From Hyphomicrobiales bacterium (GTDB lineage Bacteria > Pseudomonadota > Alphaproteobacteria > Rhizobiales > Rhizobiaceae), in assembly GCA_900466605.1 (NCBI GenBank), contig UBMU01000035.1, forward strand, positions 1 through 60,285: a DNA stretch of 60,285 nt. Direction: 5' to 3'. How positions within the stretch are numbered: position 1 is the first letter of the stretch; each line of letters opens with the position of its first letter. Both the position numbers and the translations under genes were made by a program. The notes beneath the pieces were generated by a model, which searched no databases, was not told where the DNA came from, and saw nothing but the letters and a program-made list of their open reading frames with translations. This document shows, in pieces, positions 32,102 through 40,333 of this stretch.

Positions 32102-33637
32102 ATGAGTACTGGCGTCAGCACATCGACCGATAAGAACATCGTCGACAAGTCACGCAGTCACCGGAACAAGCCAGTATCGAAGGCTGTTCGGCTGACGCGT
32201 GAGCGCCTGCAATCGAGCCACGCGGGAAGCGGTGCATTCGATCGCGACGTGCTCGCGATGTATCTCAATGCCGTGCTCCAGGGCGCCTCGATCGTCCCGC
32301 TCTTCGTTATCATCATTGCTGCGCTCGGCGTCTATTTCACCGATAATACGCAGATCTTTCTATGGGCGCTGCTGACGCTGACGGCCCATGCTGCAAACGT
32401 GTTCATCGCGCGCCGCGCGCGCAGCCAGGAAATGAACGCGACAACGGCGCGCAAATGGCGCCGCGTCCTGTTGCTTGGGCAATTCATGATCGGCTGCTGC
32501 TGGGCTGCGTTCGCCGTACAGGATTGCACCGTATGCGACCCATCGAGTTTCCTGCTTTACAAGGGCGCCACCCTGCTCATTGCGCTCTCGATCACGGCGA
32601 TGTCGAGCTTCATGCTGACACCGTCGGTGCTTATTACCTTCGCACCCGTCGTCCTTGGGCTGGTCGCCAAGGCCGGCATCTCCCGCGAAATGCTCGAGGT
32701 CGGTCTGACGGCCATCTTCACCGCGACGGTAATCCTCTTCAACTACATCAGCGACCGGCTCTTCCAGTCCAATCTGAAAATTCTCGCCTATCAGGCCGAG
32801 AAGGACGACCTCATCGCCGAACTGGAAGTCGCGAAGTCGATGTCGGACGAAGCTCGCCGCCGGGCGGAGGAAGCCAACCTCGCAAAATCCCGCTTCCTCG
32901 CATCCATGTCGCATGAATTGCGAACGCCGCTTAACGCGATTCTGGGTTTCTCCGAAGTCATGTCAGCCGAGGTGATGGGTCCTCTCAACAACGCGACCTA
33001 CAAGGAATATACCAGCGACATCCACAGGTCGGGAGAGCATCTCCTGAACCTCATCAACGAAATCCTCGACCTCTCACGCATCGAAGCCGGAAAATACGAG
33101 CTGAGCGAGGAAGCGATCTCGCTGCTGAACATTTCGGAAGATTGCATCGGCATGGTGCAGCTACGCGCCCGCGGCAAGAACATCACCATTTCACAGCAGT
33201 TCGAGCCTGAATTGCCAGCGGTCTGGGCGGACGAAAAGTCGCTGCGACAGGTCGTCCTCAACCTCCTTTCGAACGCCGTAAAGTTCACCCCGCAAGCCGG
33301 CGAAATCCACGTCAAGGTCGGCTGGACCGCGGGCGGCGGCCAGTACATCTCCATCAAGGACAACGGCCCCGGTATTCCCGAGGAAGAGATTCCTGTGGTG
33401 CTTTCGGCTTTCGGTCAGGGTTCGATCGCTATCAAAAGCGCTGAACAGGGCACCGGCCTCGGCCTGCCGATCGTTCAGGCGATACTGGCCAAGCACGATG
33501 GCCAGTTCATCCTCAAATCGAGGCTGCGCGAAGGTACCGAAGTCATCGCCATCCTTCCGGCCAAGCGCGTGCTGCAGACCGTCGCGGCGATCGAGGACGC
33601 TCCCGCGGTTTCCCGCAAGCGTCGCAGCTTTGCGTGA
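32102..33637 (+). CDS. Membrane sensor histidine kinase
   Basis: Kinase of 511 residues. Residues about 50-230 hold six hydrophobic helices (no large periplasmic domain), followed by a coiled coil (235-262). The HisKA domain has the phospho-acceptor H271 in FLASMSHELRTPLNAILGFSEVM, and the HATPase_c domain has the N-box LRQVVLNLLSNAVKFTP, G1 DNGPGIP and G2 GTGLGLPIV. The lack of a sensing loop suggests it senses something within the membrane. No response regulator gene is adjacent. The stop is eight bases from the convergent gene. Confidence 0.9.
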   Translation: MSTGVSTSTDKNIVDKSRSHRNKPVSKAVRLTRERLQSSHAGSGAFDRDVLAMYLNAVLQGASIVPLFVIIIAALGVYFTDNTQIFLWALLTLTAHAANVFIARRARSQEMNATTARKWRRVLLLGQFMIGCCWAAFAVQDCTVCDPSSFLLYKGATLLIALSITAMSSFMLTPSVLITFAPVVLGLVAKAGISREMLEVGLTAIFTATVILFNYISDRLFQSNLKILAYQAEKDDLIAELEVAKSMSDEARRRAEEANLAKSRFLASMSHELRTPLNAILGFSEVMSAEVMGPLNNATYKEYTSDIHRSGEHLLNLINEILDLSRIEAGKYELSEEAISLLNISEDCIGMVQLRARGKNITISQQFEPELPAVWADEKSLRQVVLNLLSNAVKFTPQAGEIHVKVGWTAGGGQYISIKDNGPGIPEEEIPVVLSAFGQGSIAIKSAEQGTGLGLPIVQAILAKHDGQFILKSRLREGTEVIAILPAKRVLQTVAAIEDAPAVSRKRRSFA

Positions 33638-33644
33638 ACGTCAG

Positions 33645-34745
33645 CTATTTGACGATCCGCCAGAACTCATCGGTTGTCGCAAAATCCTGCAGATCGTTAT
33701 CGAATGCGTCGGCATCCGTCAGCGCAATTAACCTGGCTCTGTAGCTTGGATTGAGCTGAACTGTCTTCTGTACCGCATCGAGTACAGCGCGCCTTGCAGA
33801 AAGGCGCTCTCCTTCAGGTGCCTCAGATTCCAAGAGCGCGTGATGCTTCTGTCCATAGGCTGCCGACATGAGAAACCAGTACCGCGCGAGCTTCACCGCC
33901 GGCGTCGTTACAAGCTTGTTGCCGAGTTCTATTGCCCGCCCATATCCTTCCGTTTTGTAGAGCAGGTTCTGGATTACATCGAGGCTGTCAGCGATCGAAA
34001 TTTCCGACGCCTTCGAGGTATAGGCCATCGACAGGTTATCGCTACCCTCCGCGAGGCTCGCAGCCGCGTCGCGGAACTCGGGGATAGCGGTCAGTAATGG
34101 TTCCCTACCCTCATCTCCAAGAATTTCCTCGACGCGCTGAAACAGCGGCGACAAGTAGATCCGCGTGTAGAGATAGAAGAAGATGAATCCGCTTACCAAT
34201 CCGCACACGAGCAGCAGCGGGCCGATTGCGGGCAGCACCCCGGCATTCGGCTGCCCGTCAAGCACAAACACCTGCGCTTTCGCTGCCAGGAAATCGCTAA
34301 GTCCCGCAATCGCCCGATCCAACGAACCAATCTGCGTGAGCCCGACACCGACCAGCATCGTGGTCAGCCACTCAGAAATGCGCTCGAGATTCGTATTCGA
34401 GCTCAGCAAGCGCTCCCGCCTGATCGCCGCAACGGCTGCCTGCGGAGAGGCCCCTATGCCATTTGCTGCCGCGCCAGCAATAGCGCTCAGCGGAGCGGCA
34501 CTATCCTTCGCAAGAATTCGCGGCACCGAAAACAAGAACCCAAGGAAACCGCCAATAGACATCCCCAGGAGGGTAATCAGTCCGCCCACGCCGGTCGCCG
34601 CGATCCAGCCGTCGAACTGTGACAGAAGCATAAAGACGAGCGTTACGATCGTTGCACCTGCGCCTACAATGCAAAGCAGGAGCGCATGTCGGTTTCGCTC
34701 TTTTTCCTCGGACGTCGAGTTCGATTTATCCGCAATCACCGACAT
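33645..34745 (-). CDS. Membrane protein of unknown function with NTNLE...WLT motif
   Basis: Protein of 366 residues that I cannot name. Hydrophobic helices occur near 22-44, 50-76, 128-146 and 175-200. The second carries GGFLGFLFSVPRIL. Between helices lies SNTNLERISEWLTTMLVGVGLTQIG, a pattern I recall from assorted uncharacterised bacterial membrane proteins, some predicted as effectors of nucleotide-linked or YEATS-associated systems (memory, unverified). The C-terminal half is helical and TPR-like in feel (LLYKTEGYGRAIELGNKLVT). GGAGG lies six bases before the ATG at 34745, preferred over the GTG at 34751. Confidence 0.7.
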   Translation of the reverse strand: MSVIADKSNSTSEEKERNRHALLLCIVGAGATIVTLVFMLLSQFDGWIAATGVGGLITLLGMSIGGFLGFLFSVPRILAKDSAAPLSAIAGAAANGIGASPQAAVAAIRRERLLSSNTNLERISEWLTTMLVGVGLTQIGSLDRAIAGLSDFLAAKAQVFVLDGQPNAGVLPAIGPLLLVCGLVSGFIFFYLYTRIYLSPLFQRVEEILGDEGREPLLTAIPEFRDAAASLAEGSDNLSMAYTSKASEISIADSLDVIQNLLYKTEGYGRAIELGNKLVTTPAVKLARYWFLMSAAYGQKHHALLESEAPEGERLSARRAVLDAVQKTVQLNPSYRARLIALTDADAFDNDLQDFATTDEFWRIVK

Positions 34746-34857
34746 CACCACCCTCCGCTCTCGTTGTTAAAGCAAGGGTAGCGACTTCAAATACAGCCTC
34801 AAGATGCACTTGAGTAGTATCAACAACCGATTACATCAGGAAGTTGTGGCGAGTTGA

Positions 34858-35238
34858 TTACCCGAACAACAGATGCTTGCCAATCGTGAACAACAGGAAC
34901 AATCCGCATGCAGCGATCATGCATAGCACCGCAAACGAGCCGAGATCCTTGGCGTGTTTCCCAACCATCGAAATCTCAGGCGAAATCCTGTCGATGACCT
35001 CCTCAATCGCCGTGTTCAGCGCCTCGACAGCAAAAAGAGCAAGAAACAGCACGACGGCGATCATCATTTCGGCGAGCGTCGCACCGACGGCGATCAAAAG
35101 CACAAGGGAAACCGCAAAGAACAGCAGTTCCTGTCTGAACGCTGCCTCCTTTATCAGCCGCCTGAAGCCGCCCAGCGAATAGCTGGCGGCTGCAAAAAAA
35201 TGGCTGATGCCGGTGAGTTTTGTCACGGCAGGTTTCAT
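34858..35238 (-). CDS. dgkA: Diacylglycerol kinase DgkA
   Basis: Trimeric integral-membrane lipid kinase of 126 residues, phosphorylating diacylglycerol back to phosphatidate during turnover of phospholipids used as head-group donors. Three helices are clear; the catalytic signature EALNTAIEEVIDRIS is near 68-82 and HAKDLGS near 94-100. The ATG at 35238 is preferred to the TTG just upstream. DgkA in rhizobia recycles DAG left by cyclic glucan and betaine lipid synthesis (family knowledge). Confidence 0.93.
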   Translation of the reverse strand: MKPAVTKLTGISHFFAAASYSLGGFRRLIKEAAFRQELLFFAVSLVLLIAVGATLAEMMIAVVLFLALFAVEALNTAIEEVIDRISPEISMVGKHAKDLGSFAVLCMIAACGLFLLFTIGKHLLFG

Positions 35239-35357
35239 CAAGCGCCCTCATCGTCCGTCGGTGGCAGCGGTTGCCGCCATCATTCAGAAATTGCGAATAC
35301 CGGTTCACGGTCCCCGCGGCAAGAACTCTGTCATCAACCTGTCACAAACCTGAAAGC

Positions 35358-36374
35358 TCAGTGTTTGTTGGTTACGCCCGCCTGCGAGAACGTCGCCATG
35401 CCAGAATGGCAGGCTGCGGCTGCCTTGACGATCCCGGCCGCAAGCGCTGCCCCGGTGCCCTCGCCGAGCCGCATGCCGAGTGCCAGAAGCGGTGTTTTGC
35501 CCAGCATCTCGATTGCCCGCAAATGACCGGGCTCGCCGGAGACATGACCGATGAGGCAGTGATCGAGCGCCGAAGGATTGGCGGCCTTCAGAATAGCGCC
35601 CGCGGCGGTTGCGACATATCCATCGATCAGCACCGGTATCTTCTCGACACGCGCGGCAAGGATAGCCCCGGCCATCGCAGCGATTTCGCGCCCGCCGAGG
35701 CGACGCATGATCTCCAGCGGATCGTCCAGATGATCGCTGTGCAGCGCGACCGCTCTCTCGACGGCGGCGATCTTACGCTCCAGCATCTCGCCTTCCGAAC
35801 CGGTACCCGGACCGACCCAATCGCGAGCAGTGCCGCCGTAAAGCGCATAGTTGATCGCGGCTGCTATGGTGGTATTGCCGATTCCCATCTCGCCGATGCA
35901 GAGAAGATCGGTGCCGCCCGCGATCGCTTCCATGCCGAATGCCATGGTCGCCGCGCAGTCGCGTTCCGACAGCGCCGGCTCCTCGGTGATATCGCCGGTC
36001 GGGTAGTCGAGCGCGAGATCGAAGACTTTCAGACCAAGATCATAGGCCACGCAGATCTGGTTGATGGCGGCGCCGCCGGCTGCAAAATTCTCGACCATCT
36101 GCTGCGTCACGGCAGGCGGAAATGGCGTAATGCCCTGTCGGGTGACACCGTGATTGCCCGCGAAGATCGCCACCAGCGGCCGGTTCACCGCCGGAGTCCT
36201 GCCCGTCCAGGCGGCAAGCCAGAATGCAATTTCCTCGAGCCGTCCGAGCGCGCCGGGTGGCTTCGTCAACTGCGCATCGCGCTCGCGCGCGGCGGCAAGT
36301 GCCCTTGCATCCGGCCCCGGCAGATCGCGCAGAAGTGCCCGGAAATCGTCGAATGGCAGGCCTGAAACGCTCAT
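35358..36374 (-). CDS. cobT: Nicotinate-nucleotide--dimethylbenzimidazole phosphoribosyltransferase CobT
   Basis: Activates 5,6-dimethylbenzimidazole to alpha-ribazole phosphate for the lower ligand of cobalamin. The protein is 338 residues, standard for the family (called CobU in the aerobic-pathway nomenclature). It has LTKPPGALGRLEE near 36-48, IFAGNHGVTRQGI near 70, IGEMGIGNTTIAAAI near 160-175 and the catalytic glutamate at E305 in MRLGEGTGAAL. AAGGAAA precedes the start. It is divergent from cobS, with 137 bases between them. Confidence 0.95.
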   Translation of the reverse strand: MSVSGLPFDDFRALLRDLPGPDARALAAARERDAQLTKPPGALGRLEEIAFWLAAWTGRTPAVNRPLVAIFAGNHGVTRQGITPFPPAVTQQMVENFAAGGAAINQICVAYDLGLKVFDLALDYPTGDITEEPALSERDCAATMAFGMEAIAGGTDLLCIGEMGIGNTTIAAAINYALYGGTARDWVGPGTGSEGEMLERKIAAVERAVALHSDHLDDPLEIMRRLGGREIAAMAGAILAARVEKIPVLIDGYVATAAGAILKAANPSALDHCLIGHVSGEPGHLRAIEMLGKTPLLALGMRLGEGTGAALAAGIVKAAAACHSGMATFSQAGVTNKH

Positions 36375-36511
36375 GAATGCGGTTTCCTTGTCTTGGTCGA
36401 TAACTTGTCTTTTCGCTGCAAATCAGCTTCTTTCGTCGCCACTCTCTTAAAGGCACGCGCCGAGGCGAACAACTCCTAAAGCGCTGCATATGGTCGTGGG
36501 GTCGGGTCAGA

Positions 36512-37294
36512 ATGAACATCGGAAACTACGCGGCCGACATTGCTCGCGCTGTTGCCTTCCTTAGCCGTATTCCGATGCCATCTTTCGCCTTTGCCGGTTT
36601 CAACGGCAAGCTCGATAGGGCCGCGCGGGCTTTTCCGGTCGCTGGCGCCGTCATTGCGGTCCTGCCCGGGCTCGTCTTCCTGGTCATGCTCTGCCTCCAT
36701 GCCGATCGGCTGATGTCGGCTTTCGCTGCGCTTGCGGTCCTCGCGGCATTGACTGGCGCCCTGCACGAGGATGGTCTGGCGGATTGTGCGGACGGCCTGG
36801 GTGGTGGACGCGATCGCGACCATGCGTTGTCGATCATGAAGGACAGCCGCATCGGGACTTATGGCGCAATTGCCTTGATCCTGTCGTTTGCACTGAGGGC
36901 AACAGCACTCGCTGCCGTTGCACGCGCAGCGCCGCCGCTTGCTGCAGCGCTGGCTATTCCGGCGATTGCCTGCATCAGCAGAGGCGCACTCGTTTGGCAC
37001 TGGCATCGGCTGCCACTTGCCAAACCTGATGGCGTCGCCGCCGCCGCTGGACAACCGGGTGAAGGCGCGATGCATATGGCGCTTACCTCCGGCTGCTTCT
37101 TGTCGGCCTTGCTGCTCTGGCCAAGCCTCGGTCTCCTGCCGCTCGTCTGCGCCCTCCTTGCCTGCGGTTTGTCGGCCATGGCTTTCACTCGTTTCGTCAG
37201 CGGCAAACTCGCCGGACACACCGGCGACACGCTTGGCGCCGCTCAGCAGATTTCGGAAATCGCCGCCCTCTGCGCCCTTGCCATGGCTTTGTGA
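36512..37294 (+). CDS. cobS: Adenosylcobinamide-GDP ribazoletransferase CobS
   Basis: Membrane enzyme of 260 residues joining alpha-ribazole(-phosphate), the CobT product pathway, to adenosylcobinamide-GDP (called CobV in the aerobic-pathway nomenclature). It has about six helices with LSRIPMP at the N-terminus, the metal-binding HEDGLADCADGLGGGRDRDHALSIMKDSRIGTYG region near 88-122 and the GHTGDTLGAAQQISE motif near 235-250. DUF1289 follows after 18 bases. Confidence 0.94.
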   Translation: MNIGNYAADIARAVAFLSRIPMPSFAFAGFNGKLDRAARAFPVAGAVIAVLPGLVFLVMLCLHADRLMSAFAALAVLAALTGALHEDGLADCADGLGGGRDRDHALSIMKDSRIGTYGAIALILSFALRATALAAVARAAPPLAAALAIPAIACISRGALVWHWHRLPLAKPDGVAAAAGQPGEGAMHMALTSGCFLSALLLWPSLGLLPLVCALLACGLSAMAFTRFVSGKLAGHTGDTLGAAQQISEIAALCALAMAL

Positions 37295-37312
37295 AGCCTC
37301 GATATAGATTGC

Positions 37313-37528
37313 ATGGAAACACCCTGCATCCATGTCTGCTCCATCGACCCGGAAACCGGCCTGTGTACGGGTTGCGGACGCACGCTTCCCGAGATCGGAG
37401 GCTGGCTTTCCTTTTCCGATGAGGAGCGCCGGCGGCTCATGGCCATACTGCCCGCCCGACTTGCCGCAAGCGGACTGTCCATCTCGCCCCAACAGGCAAC
37501 ACACACTACAGCGGAGCAGCGTGCATGA
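37313..37528 (+). CDS. DUF1289 small cysteine-rich protein
   Basis: Protein of 71 residues with four conserved cysteines, C5, C9, C18 and C21 (PCIHVC and GLCTGCGR), followed by WLSFSDEERRRLM. The spacing suggests a zinc or Fe-S site. DUF1289 (PF06945) is widespread in proteobacteria without known function. It overlaps the next gene by four bases (ATGA). Confidence 0.85.
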   Translation: METPCIHVCSIDPETGLCTGCGRTLPEIGGWLSFSDEERRRLMAILPARLAASGLSISPQQATHTTAEQRA

Positions 37529-38226
37529 GCCGTCTGACGATCGTCCTTGCGGTTCTTGGCCTCGGTCTCGCCGTCCTCATATTCAGCGAGGATGCCGGCC
37601 GGATCTTCGGCATGCGAACCGACGATTTCGGCCGCTTTGTCTATCTGCTTCCGATCGCACTGATGCTGGCCGCGGGCATTTGGGCACGTCGTACCAGTGC
37701 GAGCGAGACCTTGCGCAATCTGATGATCTGGCTCGTGCTGATCCTCGGCCTTGCGACCGTTTACCTCTATCGGTACGAAGCGCTTGCCGTCGGCAACCGC
37801 CTGCTCGCCGGCCTCGTGCCGGGCCGCGCCGTAGTCGTGACGACCAGCGAAGGTGGTCAGGAGGTGATCCTCCACAAGCTGCTGAACGGCCATTACGAAG
37901 CCTATGTCACGATCAACGGCCAGAGCATTTCGATGCTGGTCGATACCGGCGCCAGCATGATCGCGCTTTCCCGCGAAGACGCGGAGCGAGTGGGCATCAT
38001 CCCCGACAATCTCGATTATTCGATGAGCGTCATGACGGCCAACGGCCGTGCCCGCGCAGCCCGTGTGACGCTCTCCGAGGTCGCGATCGGCCCGATCGTC
38101 CGCCACAACGTTCCCGCAAGCGTCGCGCAGGATGGCAAGCTCGACCAGAGCCTCCTCGGCATGAGCTTTCTCTCCACACTCGGATCCCTGCAGATCCAGA
38201 CGGACGAACTGCGGATGCGAGACTAG
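37525..38226 (+). CDS. TIGR02281-family membrane aspartic protease
   Basis: Membrane protein of 233 residues: three helices before residue 85, then a retropepsin-like (clan AA) domain with the catalytic DTGAS at D140-S144, MIALSREDAERVGI, and the second-strand GMSFLSTLGSLQI near 212-224. It has a single catalytic Asp per chain, so it should act as a dimer, probably in the periplasm. Its start is in the DUF1289 stop. Confidence 0.88.
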   Translation: MSRLTIVLAVLGLGLAVLIFSEDAGRIFGMRTDDFGRFVYLLPIALMLAAGIWARRTSASETLRNLMIWLVLILGLATVYLYRYEALAVGNRLLAGLVPGRAVVVTTSEGGQEVILHKLLNGHYEAYVTINGQSISMLVDTGASMIALSREDAERVGIIPDNLDYSMSVMTANGRARAARVTLSEVAIGPIVRHNVPASVAQDGKLDQSLLGMSFLSTLGSLQIQTDELRMRD

Positions 38227-38253
38227 GGACGTCGATCCAGCGCTGGTCGAGGC

Positions 38254-39015
38254 TCAGCTGCGCAGTCGATAGCCCGTCTTGAAGATCCAGCCCAGGGTGC
38301 CGAGGCAGATTGCAAGAAAGATCGAGATCATCCCGAGGCTTACCAGCGGATTGACATCGGCAATGCCGAAGAAGCTCCAGCGGAAGCCACTGACGAGATA
38401 AAGCACCGGGTTGAAATGGCTCACGGCCTGCCAGAACGGTGGCAGCATGCTGATCGAATAGAAGCTGCCGCCAAGGAAGGTCAGCGGCGGCACGACAAGC
38501 ATCGGGATCAGGTTCAACTGCTCGAAATTGGTCGCCCAGATGCCGATCATGAAACCGAACAGGCTGAAAGTAATCGCAGTCAGCAGGAAAAACAGAACCA
38601 TCATCACGGGATGCTCGATCCGGATATCGACGAATATGTTGGCTGTCAGCAGGATTATCACCCCAATCATCAGCCCTTTCGTCGCCGCAGCCCCGACATA
38701 GCCGAGCAGGATCTCGCTCATGGCCACCGGCGCCGACAACACCTCGTAGATTGTGCCGGTGAACTTCGGAAAATAAATCCCGAAGGATCCGTTGCTGATG
38801 CATTGGCCAAGCAGAGTCAGCATGATCAGGCCGGGCGTAATGAACGCGCCGTAGGACACACCTTCCACTTCCTGTATCCGCGAGCCGATCGCCGCGCCGA
38901 AAACGATGAAATAGAGTGATGTCGAAATGACCGGTGAAACAACACTCTGCAAAAGCGTCCGGCGGGTGCGCGCCATTTCGAAGAAATAGATGGATTTGAT
39001 GGCTTCGACGTTCAT
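38254..39015 (-). CDS. ABC-2 type exporter permease (YadH-like)
   Basis: Inner-membrane permease of 253 residues with six helices. Characteristic elements: TRRTLLQSVVSPVISTSLYFIVFG at the N-terminus, FGIYFPKFTGTIYEVLSAPVA near 92-112 and PLTFLGGSFYSISMLPPFW near 180-200. The start overlaps the ATPase stop by four bases (ATGA). Exported substrate unknown. Confidence 0.9.
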   Translation of the reverse strand: MNVEAIKSIYFFEMARTRRTLLQSVVSPVISTSLYFIVFGAAIGSRIQEVEGVSYGAFITPGLIMLTLLGQCISNGSFGIYFPKFTGTIYEVLSAPVAMSEILLGYVGAAATKGLMIGVIILLTANIFVDIRIEHPVMMVLFFLLTAITFSLFGFMIGIWATNFEQLNLIPMLVVPPLTFLGGSFYSISMLPPFWQAVSHFNPVLYLVSGFRWSFFGIADVNPLVSLGMISIFLAICLGTLGWIFKTGYRLRS

Positions 39016-39938
39016 TTCGCTCCTCCCACGAGCGCTACGAAGATGTCTTCCAGCGAGCTCTGCTGCGTGGAAAGATCCTTGAAGTGAATGTTATGCTCGC
39101 CGAGCCGCGTCAGCAGAGTGGCAACGCTTTCGTGCTCCTTCTGCGCATCGAAATCATAGATCAGGCGGCTGCCGTCCGCGGCGAGCGAAAGGCCGTTACC
39201 GATGAAACGATCCGGCAGCGCCTGCAGCGGCTCGCTCAATTCGAGTATGAGCTGCTTGCGGCCAAGCTTTGCCATCAGCGCCGTCTTGTCTTCCACCAAT
39301 AGCAGTTCCCCGCCGTTGATGACGCCGACGCGATCGGCAATCTCTTCGGCCTCTTCGATGTAATGTGTCGTCAGGATGATGGTGACCCCGGAGCGCCGAA
39401 GCTTTTCAACCACCTGCCACATGTCCTTGCGCAGTGTCACATCGACGCCCGCTGTGGGTTCGTCGAGAAAGAGAATTTCCGGTTCGTGCGACAGCGCCTT
39501 GGCAATCAACACGCGTCGCTTCATGCCGCCGGACAGTTGGCGCAGCATGTTGTCTTTCTTGTCCCACAGCGAAAGATCGCGCAGGACCCTTTCGATATGC
39601 GCCGGATTGGGGCGCTTGCCGTGCAGTCCGCGCGAGAAGCTGACGGTATTCCACACCGTTTCGAACTGATCCGTCGTCAACTCCTGCGGAACCAGGCCGA
39701 TCAGTGAGCGCGTCGCGCGGAAATCCTTCACGACGTCATGGCCGTCGACAATCACCGTGCCGCTGGTCGGGTTTGCGATGCCGCAGACAATCGAAATCAT
39801 CGTCGTCTTGCCCGCGCCGTTCGGACCGAGCAAAGCCAAGATCTCGCCGCGCTCGACATCGAGGTCGATGCCCTTGAGCGCTTGAAATCCGTTGGCATAG
39901 GTTTTGGCAAGATTTCGGATGGAAATGATAGGGGCCAT
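39012..39938 (-). CDS. ABC exporter ATP-binding protein (YadG-like)
   Basis: ATPase of about 308 residues. Walker A GPNGAGKTT near 37-45, Q-loop LVPQELTTDQFETVWNTV near 85, signature LSGGMKRR near 136-143, Walker B EILFLDEPTAGVDV near 155-168 and the H-loop TTHYIEEAEEIADR. A C-terminal extension of about 80 residues follows. The ATG at 39938 (MAPII) fits relatives and has AGAAGAG upstream; an ATG at 39956 would add six residues. It pairs with the downstream permease. Confidence 0.9.
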   Translation of the reverse strand: MAPIISIRNLAKTYANGFQALKGIDLDVERGEILALLGPNGAGKTTMISIVCGIANPTSGTVIVDGHDVVKDFRATRSLIGLVPQELTTDQFETVWNTVSFSRGLHGKRPNPAHIERVLRDLSLWDKKDNMLRQLSGGMKRRVLIAKALSHEPEILFLDEPTAGVDVTLRKDMWQVVEKLRRSGVTIILTTHYIEEAEEIADRVGVINGGELLLVEDKTALMAKLGRKQLILELSEPLQALPDRFIGNGLSLAADGSRLIYDFDAQKEHESVATLLTRLGEHNIHFKDLSTQQSSLEDIFVALVGGAK

Positions 39939-39956
39939 AAAGGGCTCTTCTGACAT

Positions 39957-40333
39957 CTGCGGCGGGAGTTACTGGGCCGCTATATATCCGCTTTGAGTAG
40001 TTTTGACATCCCGGCACGAATGAACAGAGTATTCACTTGCGTGAAAACGCGCCTGAAAGAAAAAACAGTTCCGACCTGTGGAAAACTCAAGTGTTTCCGG
40101 ATGTCATCGCCCAGTGATCTTTCTGCTGCATAAAGACGGCGAGGCAAGCAAGCGCTCTCCGTCCCGCCGCACCCCTTGCGGAGAAGCCGCCTGATGAGCG
40201 ATCTCGTTGCGCTCCCTTTTGCTTCCTCGACATGCAGTGAAGTGTATTGCCAGTCAGCATATGCCTAACCCGGCCAGGCGCCGCCGCCTGTGTCGCGTTT
40301 GCCTAAGGCCGGCTTCCGGGCCGGCCTCTCTTT
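39957..40333. other. Intergenic stretch with no gene seen
   Basis: These 377 bases between the ABC exporter and extensin-like genes (both on the minus strand) contain no convincing coding frame. They should carry the exporter promoter. A G+C hairpin lies at 40306-40327. A small RNA cannot be excluded. Confidence 0.5.
40306..40333. terminator. Hairpin after the extensin-like gene
   Basis: AGGCCGG (40306-40312) pairs with CCGGCCT (40321-40327), followed on the plus strand by CTCTTTT. It lies just beyond the extensin-like stop codon. On the minus strand there is no T tract, so its use as that gene's terminator is uncertain. Confidence 0.45.

Noticed and set aside
36375..36511. Cobalamin riboswitch between cobT and cobS
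   Set aside because: The gap is short and I see no B12-box or paired leader of the right kind.
39957..40333. Small RNA gene
   Set aside because: No promoter-plus-terminator pair that I can defend on sequence alone.
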